From Rheinheimera hassiensis (lineage in GTDB: Bacteria > Pseudomonadota > Gammaproteobacteria > Enterobacterales > Alteromonadaceae), in the NCBI RefSeq assembly GCF_022436675.1, contig NZ_JAKUJZ010000001.1:124001-188000 (forward strand): a stretch of 64,000 nucleotides of DNA, written 5' to 3'. The notes below the pieces were generated by a model that was not told the origin of the DNA, made no database searches, and saw only the letters and a program-made list of their open reading frames with translations. Made by a program: the position numbers and the translations under genes. Numbering within the stretch: position 1 is the first letter of the stretch; every line of letters begins with the position of its first letter. Positions 55,957-64,000 of this stretch are shown piece after piece.

Positions 55957-56198
55957 AACAATCCTTTTTTAACTACATGCCACAATAACCGCTTTCAGGC
56001 CGGTATTCTTGTGAGATATATCTCACAAAAGAGTAAGTTTAAACGCTATTTTACATAGAAAGCACAAAGATGAAGAAACTGCATCACTATGAAAGTAAAA
56101 GAAAAATCACAAAAAACAACACTTTTACAATAATATTACATAGTGCAAATTATAAAAAAGCCCTGCCGGATACTCACAATAAAGCGCATAATTTCTTC
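55957..56198. other. Upstream regulatory region of the CsrB-like RNA
   Basis: About 240 bp without a gene. It holds the UvrY/GacA-type palindrome at 56009-56028, a long A/T-rich stretch (56040-56160) that could bend or bind IHF/H-NS (no clear consensus seen), and a putative -10 box CATAAT at 56187-56192. No convincing -35 hexamer is seen, which fits an activator-dependent promoter. The Dyp-type gene starts at its left edge on the other strand. Confidence 0.6.
56009..56028. promoter_or_regulatory. UvrY/GacA-type binding palindrome
   Basis: TTGTGAGATATATCTCACAA is a perfect 20-bp palindrome. Its core fits the BarA-UvrY/GacA consensus TGTNAG-N6-CTNACA. It lies ~180 bp upstream of the predicted 5' end of the CsrB-like RNA, a distance similar to the far-upstream UvrY site known for E. 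coli csrB. Confidence 0.78.
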
Positions 56199-56531
56199 GT
56201 CAACGGATAAGCAGGCTGACAGGATGTCAGCGTTAAATGCACGAAGCAATACCTTGCTAGGATAGCACAGCGGTAGCGGACAGGACATGCTCAGGACGAG
56301 CACAGAATTTTCAGATTCTTCACCGGCGCTGAAAATAAAAACGGAAGAAAGCAGGAGCTCTCAGGATGAGAGTACATTATCAGGATGATAATGTTTATGG
56401 ATGACAGGACCAGGCAAGACGCCTTTTGGACACTCCGGGATGGAGCCAGGGATGAAATGCTACGGATAGTATCGACACGGATGACGAAAAAGGACCTTAG
56501 GTGGCCGCGTAGTTTGCGGCCTACCTTCTTT
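56199..56531 (+). ncRNA. csrB: CsrB-type CsrA-sequestering small RNA
   Basis: About 333 nt in the plus direction with ~19 GGA motifs, mostly as AGGA or CAGGATG. At least six are in the loops of perfect small hairpins: 56215-56231 (GCTGA/TCAGC), 56255-56267 (TGCT/AGCA), 56288-56302 (TGCTC/GAGCA), 56358-56372 (CTCT/AGAG), 56376-56392 (ATTAT/ATAAT), 56433-56445 (CTCC/GGAG). This is the layout of CsrB/CsrC RNAs, which bind many CsrA dimers and free target mRNAs. The 5' start GTCAACGGATAAG resembles known CsrB starts. The 3' end has a GC-rich terminator. No open frame here is plausible as a protein. The ends are predicted by eye. Confidence 0.9.
56499..56531 (+). terminator. Terminator of the CsrB-like RNA
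   Basis: AGGT-GGCCGC (56499-56508) pairs with GCGGCC-(T)-ACCT (56516-56526) with one bulge, then TCTTT. The T tract is imperfect. Confidence 0.7.
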
Positions 56532-56662
56532 ACAGATACCGCAACAATATCTACCTGCCCCACACTCGTTTATCTCATCTTCAGTACAAAATCCAATGTA
56601 ATATTATCTTACTCAGGCTACACTTGCCCTTGCTGTAATCTGTCAAAGGACCTGTATCTGAT
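56532..56662 (+). promoter_or_regulatory. Leader of the PrsT-like TPR gene
   Basis: 131 nt between the csrB-like terminator and the ATG at 56663. The tail AAAGGACCTG (56645-56654) provides a ribosome site containing GGA, so the message could itself bind CsrA (inference). No riboswitch-like fold is seen. Confidence 0.35.
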
Positions 56663-59476
56663 ATGCCATTAAATGGACGTAGAACCTGCATTATATTGTT
56701 ATGGTGTTTATCGTTAACGCCCGGGACATTGTTTGCCTCAGCAGAGGCTGATTATGAGAAAGCACTACAAGCCTTTCAGAAAGACGAGCAACAGGCCGCT
56801 TATATTCACCTGAAAAATGTCCTGCAACAAGCCCCCGACCATATCCCTGCCAAAGTGCTGATGGGAAAGATCCTGCTGCAAAAAGGTTATTTCAACGAGG
56901 CTATTGTCGAGTTTGAAGAATCCCTGCGTGAAGGCGCCGATATCGAGCTTATGTTAGCTGAACTGGCAAATAGCTATTTATTTACCGGCAAACATCAACA
57001 GGTTATTGCTTTGGGCCAGGACCATAAGCTATCTGCCGACAGTCAGTTTGACTGGCATTTATTTACCGCTGCGGCCTATCTTAATCTGAATGACACTGAC
57101 AACGCGCGGCAGCATTTTCAATTGGCGGGAAAACTGCAGCCAGACTCTGTACGGCTGTTAAACAGCCAGGCTGCATTGCTGTTAAAAGAAAAAAGTTTAA
57201 AAGAAGCCGAATTACTGATAGAGCAAGCGTTGCAACAAAATAACGCTAACCCCCAGTCACTGCAGTTGAAGGCTGAGTTATTACAACTACAAGGACAGTT
57301 GCCCAAAGCGCAGCAGTACTATGAACAAGCGGTTCAGCTCAGCCCCCAGGATCCCTTACTTCGACGTGCTTTACTGCGCAACTATGTCAGCCAGTATAAA
57401 ACGGAGCTGGCAGAAGCAACGCTGCAAATAATTTTACAGCAAACCCCGGATGACCCTTATGCCTTGCTATTATCAGCCTGGCTGTCATCATTAAAACAAA
57501 ATCTGGTTGATGCCACAGCTGTCAGCACTCAGCTTAGCGAAAAATTGTGGCAACTGTCGAAAGAGCAAGTAGTTAACCAACCATCCCTGCTGTTTTCCCG
57601 CGCTTTGTTATCTTACGTCGACGGCAACTATGAGAAAGCCCGCAGTGATCTGGTTTCTTATAATCAGGCGGTGCCGGCAGATCTTAACGCCGTTGCTATC
57701 CTGACAGATGTTTATATCAGACAGGGCGATAACGGCGTAGCAATACAACTGTTGGAGCGCCATTTAGCACAGCTTAATAATATGCCGGAACTGGCACAGC
57801 GCCTGATAACACTTTATATAAGAACAAACCGGGCTTACAAAGCTGAGCAGCTGATAGCTAATTTACGCTTACAGTTCCCAGACAATATCGATTTTACACT
57901 GCTTCATGCTGCTGTATTAAAGCAAATAGCCCAGGATCAACAAGCCCGTGATTTAATCGCCGAGCAATCAGCACTGCATAGCGATAACCTGTTACTGCGT
58001 ATAAACCATGCGTTGCTGGCTTTGGATAATAAAGATTATGCCCAGGCACTGACGCTGGCGGATCAACTGCTGTCGGAAGACGCCGATAATGTGCATTATC
58101 TGAATTTTAAAGCTGCGACACTGATCAAAAGTGGCCAGGCACAGCTAGCTATTCCTGTGCTGGAGCATATATTAACCTTGCAGCCAGCACATACGGCAGC
58201 GCAGTTTAATCTGGCAACGCTGGCTATTCACCAGCAGCAGTATCAACAGGCCATTGCATTGCTGGAACCTTTGGTACAGCTTTATCCACAGCATAAGCCA
58301 GCCAGTACCTTATTGGGCATGGCGTATTTCAGGGCTGAGCAGTTTGAAAAAGCTGAAACGGTGCTACTGAAAACCGTTGCCAGTAAACCCTATCCACCGG
58401 CAGACGAACTGCTGTTTGACCTGTACTTTCACCAAGGCCGTTACCAGCAGGCTCTGGTTGTGACAGAGCAAGCGCTTAAACGTTCTTTTATGGATGAAAC
58501 ACTGCTGTGGAAGAAAGCCCAACTATTGCTGTTATTAAAGCAACCTGACGAAAGCATAAAAGTACAGAACTTGCTGGTTGGCCTGATAACGGCAGATGCA
58601 GACAAGATGCTACGCCTGGCCCTGATGCAGCGTGAAAGCGCAGATCTTGCAGCATCCGGCCAGTCACTGCACAGTGCACTGCAACTTGCTCCGCAACATA
58701 AGCTATTACAGCTGGAACTGGTCAACCATTACCTTATTACTGAGCAGTACAACAAAGCAGAGCAACAGCTTAAACCGCTGGCAGCTAAGTTTCCATCTGA
58801 TCCGAACATACTGATGTTACAAGGTGATATTGTCGCCGCTCAGCAGCAATACGAAGCTGCCAGAAAAATCTACTTAAATGCTATAGGGCACGACCCACAG
58901 TTCAGACTAGCCTGGGTTAAGCTGTACCAGCTGGCAAAATCTGGCTATGGCGCAAATGCCTTTACTGACGCAGCGTTAAAAACACTAAATACCAGCAAAG
59001 ATCCAAGCTGGCTTCGAAGATTACTGGCAGAACATTATGTGAATCAGCAACTCACAGCAGAAGCTATTACTCAGTATGAAACGTTGCTGGCCAACGGCGA
59101 CTTTACGGAAGACGCTTTGCTGCACAATAACCTGGCTAACCTGTATCTGGGCTCTGATACCGCAAAAGCCTTACAACATGCCGAAAAAACGCTGGCACTG
59201 GCACCTAAACAGGCATTCTCGTTAGATACCTACGGCTGGGTATTGGCGCAATCGGGTCAGTATCAGCAAGCGGTGGCAGTCTTGCGGCAGGCAAATGCAC
59301 TGAATGCCACTGATCCGACTATTCGTTTTCATATAGCTTATACACTGGTAAAACTGCAGCGTCAGGCTGAAGCTATCGAGCTGCTGCGACAAGTGCTGGC
59401 AAATAGCAATGACTTTACCGAAAAGCAACAAGCGACACAGTTGCTAGAGCAGCTTGTTGCAGCCAACTCAGCCTGA
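56663..59476 (+). CDS. PrsT-like (PEP-CTERM/exosortase-associated type) TPR-repeat protein
   Basis: 937 aa. Signal peptide 1-25, with no lipobox Cys at the cleavage site. About 20 TPR-like units fill the rest, opening ADYEKALQAFQKDEQQAAYI and HLKNVLQQAPDHIPAKVLMG, which matches the PrsT family style (recalled). It ends KLQRQAEAIELLRQVL. In known systems PrsT sits beside exosortase/polysaccharide genes; none are nearby here, so a role in exopolysaccharide export is only a suggestion. It is 3' of the CsrB-like gene and overlaps mgsA by 9 nt. Confidence 0.72.
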   Translation: MPLNGRRTCIILLWCLSLTPGTLFASAEADYEKALQAFQKDEQQAAYIHLKNVLQQAPDHIPAKVLMGKILLQKGYFNEAIVEFEESLREGADIELMLAELANSYLFTGKHQQVIALGQDHKLSADSQFDWHLFTAAAYLNLNDTDNARQHFQLAGKLQPDSVRLLNSQAALLLKEKSLKEAELLIEQALQQNNANPQSLQLKAELLQLQGQLPKAQQYYEQAVQLSPQDPLLRRALLRNYVSQYKTELAEATLQIILQQTPDDPYALLLSAWLSSLKQNLVDATAVSTQLSEKLWQLSKEQVVNQPSLLFSRALLSYVDGNYEKARSDLVSYNQAVPADLNAVAILTDVYIRQGDNGVAIQLLERHLAQLNNMPELAQRLITLYIRTNRAYKAEQLIANLRLQFPDNIDFTLLHAAVLKQIAQDQQARDLIAEQSALHSDNLLLRINHALLALDNKDYAQALTLADQLLSEDADNVHYLNFKAATLIKSGQAQLAIPVLEHILTLQPAHTAAQFNLATLAIHQQQYQQAIALLEPLVQLYPQHKPASTLLGMAYFRAEQFEKAETVLLKTVASKPYPPADELLFDLYFHQGRYQQALVVTEQALKRSFMDETLLWKKAQLLLLLKQPDESIKVQNLLVGLITADADKMLRLALMQRESADLAASGQSLHSALQLAPQHKLLQLELVNHYLITEQYNKAEQQLKPLAAKFPSDPNILMLQGDIVAAQQQYEAARKIYLNAIGHDPQFRLAWVKLYQLAKSGYGANAFTDAALKTLNTSKDPSWLRRLLAEHYVNQQLTAEAITQYETLLANGDFTEDALLHNNLANLYLGSDTAKALQHAEKTLALAPKQAFSLDTYGWVLAQSGQYQQAVAVLRQANALNATDPTIRFHIAYTLVKLQRQAEAIELLRQVLANSNDFTEKQQATQLLEQLVAANSA

Positions 59477-59905
59477 TACTTTATCCAGCCGTTGCTGATA
59501 TACAGAGAAATCTGGCACCTCGCGCTGGTAATCTTGTTGATAAAGCGAAGAGTGCACAATAAAATCTGCTGTAGCCTGATTACAGGCTACAGGTATATTC
59601 CAGACCACAGCCAAACGTATCAGCGCTTTTACGTCAGGATCATGAGGTTGCGATGACAGTGGGTCCCAGAAAAATACCAGCCAGTCAATTTTCTGCTCAG
59701 CAATCATCGCACCAATCTGCTGATCGCCCCCCAAAGGCCCACTGGCTAAACACTGCACCGGTTGTTGCAACGCTTCAGCCACTAACTTGCCGGTAGTGCC
59801 GGTTGCTACCAGCTGTTTATCAGCAAAAAAATCTTTGTGCGTAGTCACCCAGCGCAGCAATGCCTGCTTTTTACCATCATGGGCGACCAGTGCTATGGTT
59901 TTCAT
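59468..59905 (-). CDS. mgsA: Methylglyoxal synthase
   Basis: 145 aa from the ATG at 59905, chosen because AAGGAG lies 10 nt upstream and MKTIALVAHDGKK matches the family start; a longer frame to 60022 would run through the ilvC terminator. Catalytic Asp in SGPLGGDQQIG, and FFWDPLSSQPHDPDVKAL binds phosphate. Converts dihydroxyacetone phosphate to methylglyoxal, a bypass of lower glycolysis under phosphate limitation. Convergent with the TPR gene. Confidence 0.94.
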   Translation of the reverse strand: MKTIALVAHDGKKQALLRWVTTHKDFFADKQLVATGTTGKLVAEALQQPVQCLASGPLGGDQQIGAMIAEQKIDWLVFFWDPLSSQPHDPDVKALIRLAVVWNIPVACNQATADFIVHSSLYQQDYQREVPDFSVYQQRLDKVSG

Positions 59906-59968
59906 ATCTATCGTACTCCTTAATCTGCATTGCAACGCCCAGGGCGTGAGTGTGGTTAATATATCAGA

Positions 59969-59998
59969 TAAAAAAAAAGCCCTGCATAGCAGGGCAAA
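59969..59998 (-). terminator. Rho-independent terminator of ilvC
   Basis: GCCCTGC (59979-59985) and GCAGGGC (59989-59995) pair over an ATA loop. On the minus strand a run of nine T follows (complement of 59970-59978). About 90 nt past the ilvC stop and upstream of mgsA. Confidence 0.9.
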
Positions 59999-60089
59999 AC
60001 AACCAAGGTCCACGTATAACATCGTTATTGGTCAGGTAACACAGCAGCTTCTGGCGGCTTGTGTACCTTTAACCACATCATTCTTCCGG

Positions 60090-61571
60090 TTACTGATTCG
60101 ACTCCACTATGCGCTTCATCGCTGTCATATAACCACGTAACTTTTTACCTACTGTTTCTACCGGGTGTTGACGGATAGCATCGTTTACCGCAATCAACTT
60201 CAGGTTATCCACGCCATTACTGCCGTTGATACCTTTACCGATATACTCGCTGCTTAAACCATTGACAGTGTCTTTTAACAACGGCACTGCGGCATGGGCA
60301 AACAGGTAGTTACCATATTCTGCTGTATCTGAAATCACTACGTTCATCTCATACAAACGCTTACGCGCTATGGTATTGGCAATTAACGGTGTTTCATGTA
60401 ACGACTCATAGTACGCCGATTCAGCTACTATGCCGGCATCTACCATGGTTTCAAACGCCAGCTCTACGCCAGCTTTAACCATAGCGACTAACAATAAACC
60501 ACGGTCAAAATAATCCTGCTCAGCAATTTTTTCATCTGACACCGGTGCTTGCTCAAAACCACTACTGCGAGTTTGTTCACGCCAGGTCAGCAGGTTTTTA
60601 TCATCATTGGCCCAGTCCGCCATCATGGTGCGCGAAAACTCGCCGCTGATAATGTCGTCCATATGTTTTTCAAATAAGGGCCGTAGTGTGTGTTTTAGCT
60701 GCTCTGCTAAATCAAAGGCTTTGATTTTTGCCGGGTTACTTAAGCGATCCATCATGTTGGTAATACCACCATGTTTTAACGCTTCGGTTACCGTTTCCCA
60801 GCCGTACTGAATCAACTTGGCGGCATAACCTGCCTCCGCCCCATCGGCGACCATTTTATCGAATGCTAAAATAGCGCCGGTTTGTAACATGCCACACAGT
60901 ATGGTTTGCTCGCCCATCAGGTCGGATTTCACTTCCGCCACGAAAGACGACTGCAGCACACCAGCCCGATCTCCCCCCGTTGCCGATGCGTATGCTTTGG
61001 CAATTTCCAAGCCTTGTCCTTTGGGATCATTTTCCGGGTGTACCGCGATTAATGTCGGTACCCCAAATCCTCTTTTATATTCTTCCCGCACTTCCGTCCC
61101 CGGGCATTTAGGTGCCACCATCACTACCGTGATATCAGGCCGGATTTGCTTGCCTTCCTCTACTATATTAAAACCGTGTGAGTAGGCTAAGGTTGCACCT
61201 TGCTTCATCAGCGGCATAATTGCATCTACTACACTGCTGTGTTGTTTATCCGGCGTCAGGTTTAATACCAAATCTGCCGTCGGAACTAACTCTTCGTATG
61301 TACCTACAACAAAACCGTTGCTGCTGGCCTTTTGAAACGATGCGCGTTTTTCTGCAATGGCCTCAGCACGCAATGCATAACTGATATTTAAACCTGAGTC
61401 ACGCATATTCAGGCCCTGGTTTAACCCCTGAGCACCGCAACCTACAATAACAATCTTCCAGCCTTGTAGCAGTGCGCAGCCATTGGCAAACTCAGATTTA
61501 TCCATAAAACGACATTGGCCTAACTGGCCCAACTGCTGACGTAAATTCAGCGTATTAAAATAATTTGTCAT
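60090..61571 (-). CDS. ilvC: Ketol-acid reductoisomerase, class II
   Basis: 493 aa from the ATG at 61571 ([20 protein letters not shown]); a longer frame to 61655 lacks conservation. NADPH loop [20 protein letters not shown], then [20 protein letters not shown], and a duplicated C-terminal knotted domain (the enterobacterial long form). It converts acetolactate or acetohydroxybutyrate in valine/isoleucine synthesis. Divergent from ilvY, whose product with inducer should activate it. Confidence 0.96.
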   Translation of the reverse strand: MTNYFNTLNLRQQLGQLGQCRFMDKSEFANGCALLQGWKIVIVGCGAQGLNQGLNMRDSGLNISYALRAEAIAEKRASFQKASSNGFVVGTYEELVPTADLVLNLTPDKQHSSVVDAIMPLMKQGATLAYSHGFNIVEEGKQIRPDITVVMVAPKCPGTEVREEYKRGFGVPTLIAVHPENDPKGQGLEIAKAYASATGGDRAGVLQSSFVAEVKSDLMGEQTILCGMLQTGAILAFDKMVADGAEAGYAAKLIQYGWETVTEALKHGGITNMMDRLSNPAKIKAFDLAEQLKHTLRPLFEKHMDDIISGEFSRTMMADWANDDKNLLTWREQTRSSGFEQAPVSDEKIAEQDYFDRGLLLVAMVKAGVELAFETMVDAGIVAESAYYESLHETPLIANTIARKRLYEMNVVISDTAEYGNYLFAHAAVPLLKDTVNGLSSEYIGKGINGSNGVDNLKLIAVNDAIRQHPVETVGKKLRGYMTAMKRIVESNQ

Positions 61572-61671
61572 ACTACATCTCGGAATTAGTGAAGTTTGCT
61601 CCGGCCAGTTTTGGCGAGCATAAGCACAGCACAGGCTCTGCTTTAATAAGCTCATCTTAGTCGCTGCATAT

Positions 61672-61715
61672 AATTGCGTGAAGTGATATATTTACAACTC
61701 TGTATTTCACTTTAT
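61672..61715. promoter_or_regulatory. Candidate IlvY operator between ilvC and ilvY
   Basis: The 157-bp divergent gap contains an inverted pair GTGAAGTGA (61679-61687) and TTCACTT (61706-61712), each LysR-like half, with A/T-rich sequence around. The position matches the tandem IlvY operators known in E. coli; the exact sites were not compared. Confidence 0.4.
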
Positions 61716-61728
61716 GGAATAGAAGCAG

Positions 61729-62613
61729 ATGGATATTCGCAGCGCACAGCTATTTCAGCACCTGGCCAGCAGCCTGAACTTCAGTAAAACCAGTGAGCAA
61801 CTGTATGTTAGCCCACCAACGCTGACCCGGGTGATACAACGTCTGGAGCAGGAGTTAAATACTGAGCTGTTCTATCGTGACAAACGCTCAGTAAAACTGA
61901 CACCCGCCGGCCATCGCTTTCAGCAATTTGTCCGGTTATGGCTTGATGAATGGCATCAGCTACAAATTGATTTACAGCTGGCCAGCGCCGGGCTCAGTGG
62001 TGAGATCAGACTATTCTGCACTGTCACTGCCAGTTATAGCCATTTGCCCGCTATTCTGGACAGGTTCCGCCTTATGTGTCCCAAAGCAGAAATAAAACTG
62101 ACTACCGGTGATGCATCAGCCGCAATCGAAAAAGTCCGTCTAGATGAAGCAGATATTGCCCTGGCTGCCCACCCCACAACCTTACCCGCTAATATGGCTT
62201 TTCGCAGTATCGCCAAGCTGCCGGTAATGATGATTGCACCGGTTATTCCCTGCAAAGTGAACGATCTGCTGCAAAAAAAACCTATTCCATGGCAGGATAT
62301 ACCGGTTATTCTGCCCGAGCATGGCCCTGCCCGCAGCCGTTTTGATCGCTGGTTGCACGATACCGGCATTAACCCGCCGGTAGTGGCTAAAGTAGATGGA
62401 CATGAAGCGATGGTGTCCATGGTAGCCTTGGGCACCGGTATTGCTCTGGCAGCTGACGCAGTAGTGCTACATAGCCCGGTACGTGAGCGGGTTCGCAGCC
62501 TGGAGTTGGGGTATCAGTTTGAAGCTTTTGATTTAGGCGTGTGTATGCTGAGCAAACGTTTAAATGAACCGCTGATCCAGGCGTTCTGGCAAGTCGCTGT
62601 AGCAAAAAACTAG
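61729..62613 (+). CDS. ilvY: IlvY, LysR-type activator of ilvC
   Basis: 294 aa. N-terminal winged helix (SLNFSKTSEQLYVSPPTLTR, VIQRLEQEL) and a C-terminal inducer-binding domain (~90-294). In E. coli IlvY senses acetolactate/acetohydroxybutyrate and induces ilvC. Assignment rests on the divergent ilvC position and the family match; other LysR regulators look alike, but the context is strong. Confidence 0.92.
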   Translation: MDIRSAQLFQHLASSLNFSKTSEQLYVSPPTLTRVIQRLEQELNTELFYRDKRSVKLTPAGHRFQQFVRLWLDEWHQLQIDLQLASAGLSGEIRLFCTVTASYSHLPAILDRFRLMCPKAEIKLTTGDASAAIEKVRLDEADIALAAHPTTLPANMAFRSIAKLPVMMIAPVIPCKVNDLLQKKPIPWQDIPVILPEHGPARSRFDRWLHDTGINPPVVAKVDGHEAMVSMVALGTGIALAADAVVLHSPVRERVRSLELGYQFEAFDLGVCMLSKRLNEPLIQAFWQVAVAKN

Positions 62614-62633
62614 AAGCTGCCTGAGCAGCTTCA

Positions 62634-63053
62634 TTATTTAATGACTTTCAGGTGTGAGCCTTTCTTTGGTTTCGGTGGCTCAGGATGAATATCGTCGTGG
62701 TCAAAGTTTTCACTGAAAATATCAGCTTCATCTTCTTCTTCTTCCAGTGTAAACACTGTACCAGCGCCATTTTCACGGGCATATATTGCTAATACTGCAT
62801 TTACCGGAATATAAAGCGAAAATGGCTGACCACCAAAGCGGGCATTAAACGTAACCGCATCATTGCCCAGTTGCAGATTACCCACTGCTGAGGGCGTAAC
62901 ATTTAGCACAATCTGGCCATTTTGAATAAACTGAGTCGGTACTTTCACCCGCTCAAAAGTAGCATCAACAACCAGATAAGGCGTGCAATTGTTATCCACA
63001 ATCCACTCGTAAAACGCCCGTAATAAATAAGGGCGGTTTGCCGTCATCTTCAT
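62634..63053 (-). CDS. sspB: SspB, ClpXP specificity-enhancing factor
   Basis: 139 aa. RPYLLRAFYEWIVDNNCTPY, GQIVLNVTPSAVGNLQLGND, VTFNARFGGQPFSLYIP, VLAIYARENGAGTVF, then an acidic linker and the C-terminal ClpX-docking tail LKVIK, similar to the E. coli LRVVK end. It delivers ssrA-tagged proteins to ClpXP. Its start overlaps the sspA stop (TAATG). Confidence 0.95.
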   Translation of the reverse strand: MKMTANRPYLLRAFYEWIVDNNCTPYLVVDATFERVKVPTQFIQNGQIVLNVTPSAVGNLQLGNDAVTFNARFGGQPFSLYIPVNAVLAIYARENGAGTVFTLEEEEDEADIFSENFDHDDIHPEPPKPKKGSHLKVIK

Positions 63054-63691
63054 TAGAACTTCATTCCTCTGCGGATCTCACGCTCAATATCTGTTAAAGA
63101 TGCCTGGAATGCGTCACGTTCAAAAATGCGCGTCATGTAGTTTTTCAGCTCTTTACTACCCGGACCGTTCAGCTCAATACCCAGTAAAGGCAAACGCCAT
63201 AGCAAGGCAGCCATGTAGCAATCGACCAGCCCAAATTCTTCACTCATAAAGAATGGCGCTTCGTTAAACAGCGGCGCTATAGATAACAAGCCTTCTTTCA
63301 GCTCCTGACGTGCCGTTGCAGCGTTGTCGTCACCGCCCAGAATAGCTGCAGCCTGGCGATACCAGTCTTTTTCAATGCGGTACATCATCAGCCGCGCCTG
63401 GCCACGTGCAACCGGATACACCGGCATCAATGGCGGATGCGGAAAACGCTCATCCAGGTATTCCATAATAATATTGGCTTGATACAGCGCCAGCTCACGA
63501 TCAAGCAAAGTTGGCAGGCTACCATACGGGTTTACTTCGTACAGATCCTCCGGCAAATTATCTTGTGCGACCTGAAGAATATCGACAGTTACGCCTTTTT
63601 CAGCCAGTACTATACGTACCTGATGACTGAACATGTCATCAGCTGCTGAGAACAATGTCATCACAGGGCGTTTATTGGCAGTGATCGCCAT
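63053..63691 (-). CDS. sspA: SspA, stringent starvation protein A
   Basis: 212 aa. GST-like fold: N-terminal thioredoxin-like part (MTLFSAADDMFSHQVRIVLA, SLPTLLDRELALYQANIIME, YLDERFPHPPLMPVYP) and a helical C-terminal part. The Pro-His-Pro surface patch of SspA is kept (FPHPPLM). It binds RNA polymerase holoenzyme in stress. GGAGG precedes the ATG. Co-transcribed with sspB, and downstream of petC. Confidence 0.94.
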   Translation of the reverse strand: MAITANKRPVMTLFSAADDMFSHQVRIVLAEKGVTVDILQVAQDNLPEDLYEVNPYGSLPTLLDRELALYQANIIMEYLDERFPHPPLMPVYPVARGQARLMMYRIEKDWYRQAAAILGGDDNAATARQELKEGLLSIAPLFNEAPFFMSEEFGLVDCYMAALLWRLPLLGIELNGPGSKELKNYMTRIFERDAFQASLTDIEREIRRGMKF

Positions 63692-63714
63692 GTCTTCCTC
63701 CGGTAAAATCTAAA

Positions 63715-63742
63715 AAACGGCAAAGGGGCGCGAAGGCCCCTG
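63715..63742 (-). terminator. Possible weak terminator between petC and sspA
   Basis: AGGGGC (63725-63730) pairs with GCCCCT (63736-63741). On the minus strand T-rich sequence follows (TTTGCCGTTTTTT), but not directly. It may attenuate rather than stop read-through to sspA. Confidence 0.5.
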
Positions 63743-63768
63743 TAAACATATCTAGTTGATATAACTAG

Positions 63769-64000
63769 TTAATGTACATCTTTCCAATATTCTTTCTTCA
63801 GCAAATAAGCCAGCACAAAGAAAATCAGCAGGAACACCATAACCTTGGTACCAAGTTCACGAGCTTCCAGTTTTGTTGGCTCACCAACGTATTCCAGGTA
63901 GTTTACCAGATCTGCAACAGCGCGATCATATTCTTCTGCGTTAAGCTCACCGCTACCGTCTGTACTAAGGCCAACATAAACTTCTTTTGACTCACCATCT
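63769..64000 (-). CDS. petC: Cytochrome c1 of the bc1 complex, C-terminal part (cut by window edge)
   Basis: 76 codons visible, ending EYWKDVH and stop at 63769. It contains the family's membrane anchor (TKVMVFLLIFFVLAYLLKKE) and the preceding VADLVNYLEYVGEPTKLEAR stretch. Heme-binding CXXCH lies outside the window. Anchored in the inner membrane with the heme domain in the periplasm. petC-sspA-sspB is the common order in gammaproteobacteria. Confidence 0.9.
   Translation of the reverse strand, partial: DGESKEVYVGLSTDGSGELNAEEYDRAVADLVNYLEYVGEPTKLEARELGTKVMVFLLIFFVLAYLLKKEYWKDVH

Noticed and set aside
56215-56445. Repeated CAGGATG units that look at first like a CRISPR-type or tandem array
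   Set aside because: Spacing is irregular, units are only 5-7 bases, and each sits in its own hairpin; this is the CsrB pattern.
56385-56672. 95-codon open frame on the plus strand
   Set aside because: It lies over the hairpin-rich CsrB-like RNA, has no ribosome site, and the sequence is explained by repeated GGA hairpins.
63772-63990. 72-codon plus-strand frame at the window end
   Set aside because: It is the antisense of the cytochrome c1 C-terminus, which ends in the expected EYWKDVH.

Overview
The window looks like chromosomal DNA of a marine or freshwater gammaproteobacterium close to Rheinheimera, Alishewanella or Arsukibacterium. This is inferred from gene order and protein style: lptD-surA-pdxA-rsmA-apaG-apaH, rplU-rpmA-obgE facing ispB, mdh facing argR, ilvC facing ilvY, and petC-sspA-sspB. 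No rRNA, tRNA, CRISPR array, prophage or replication origin was seen.

Layout. 1-4.1 kb is accessory DNA. It opens inside a His-Xaa-Ser (Hxs) peptide-modification locus: the radical SAM maturase HxsC, cut by the window edge, is translationally coupled to the repeat protein HxsA. Next come an AT-rich gene for an unrecognised secreted protein, the tail of an ISAs1-type transposase, and two copies of a ~64-bp palindromic element bracketing a thiopurine methyltransferase gene. 4.1-10.2 kb holds an exported NTF2-like/DJ-1 fusion protein with a membrane-bound AraC-type regulator, a FAN1-like VRR-NUC nuclease fused to a DEDDh exonuclease, and a cation/Ca2+ exchanger. 10.2-19.8 kb carries an RND efflux pair, an MtfA-type peptidase, a TerB protein, a periplasmic sensor-like protein and a NatAB-like ABC exporter. 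19.8-31.8 kb encodes a type Vd patatin autotransporter, a GGDEF-EAL protein, a hydroxyacid dehydrogenase, a TPR membrane protein, a pseudouridine synthase, a GlyGly-CTERM-like protein with a transglutaminase-like partner, and a sensor-only membrane protein.

31.8-47.2 kb is largely conserved chromosome: phoH, rapA-rluA, an OmpA-type porin, djlA, and the lptD-surA-pdxA-rsmA-apaG-apaH operon. 47.2-55.0 kb has a chemotaxis receptor, folA, obgE-rpmA-rplU, ispB, mdh and argR. 55.0-59.5 kb has a divergent Dyp-type peroxidase homologue, a ~700-bp gap and a PrsT-like TPR protein. 59.5-64 kb has mgsA, ilvC/ilvY, sspB-sspA and the 3' end of petC.

The gap at 55957-56662 is the best hidden feature. It encodes a CsrB-type regulatory RNA with about 19 GGA motifs and at least six hairpins that show GGA in the loop. 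About 180 bp upstream lies a perfect 20-bp palindrome matching the UvrY/GacA box. Together they imply that a BarA-UvrY to CsrB to CsrA cascade operates here.

The most unusual items are the Hxs locus, the CsrB locus with its box, the nuclease fusion, the peroxidase homologue with an altered active site, sensor proteins that lack output domains, and the repeat structures around the methyltransferase gene.
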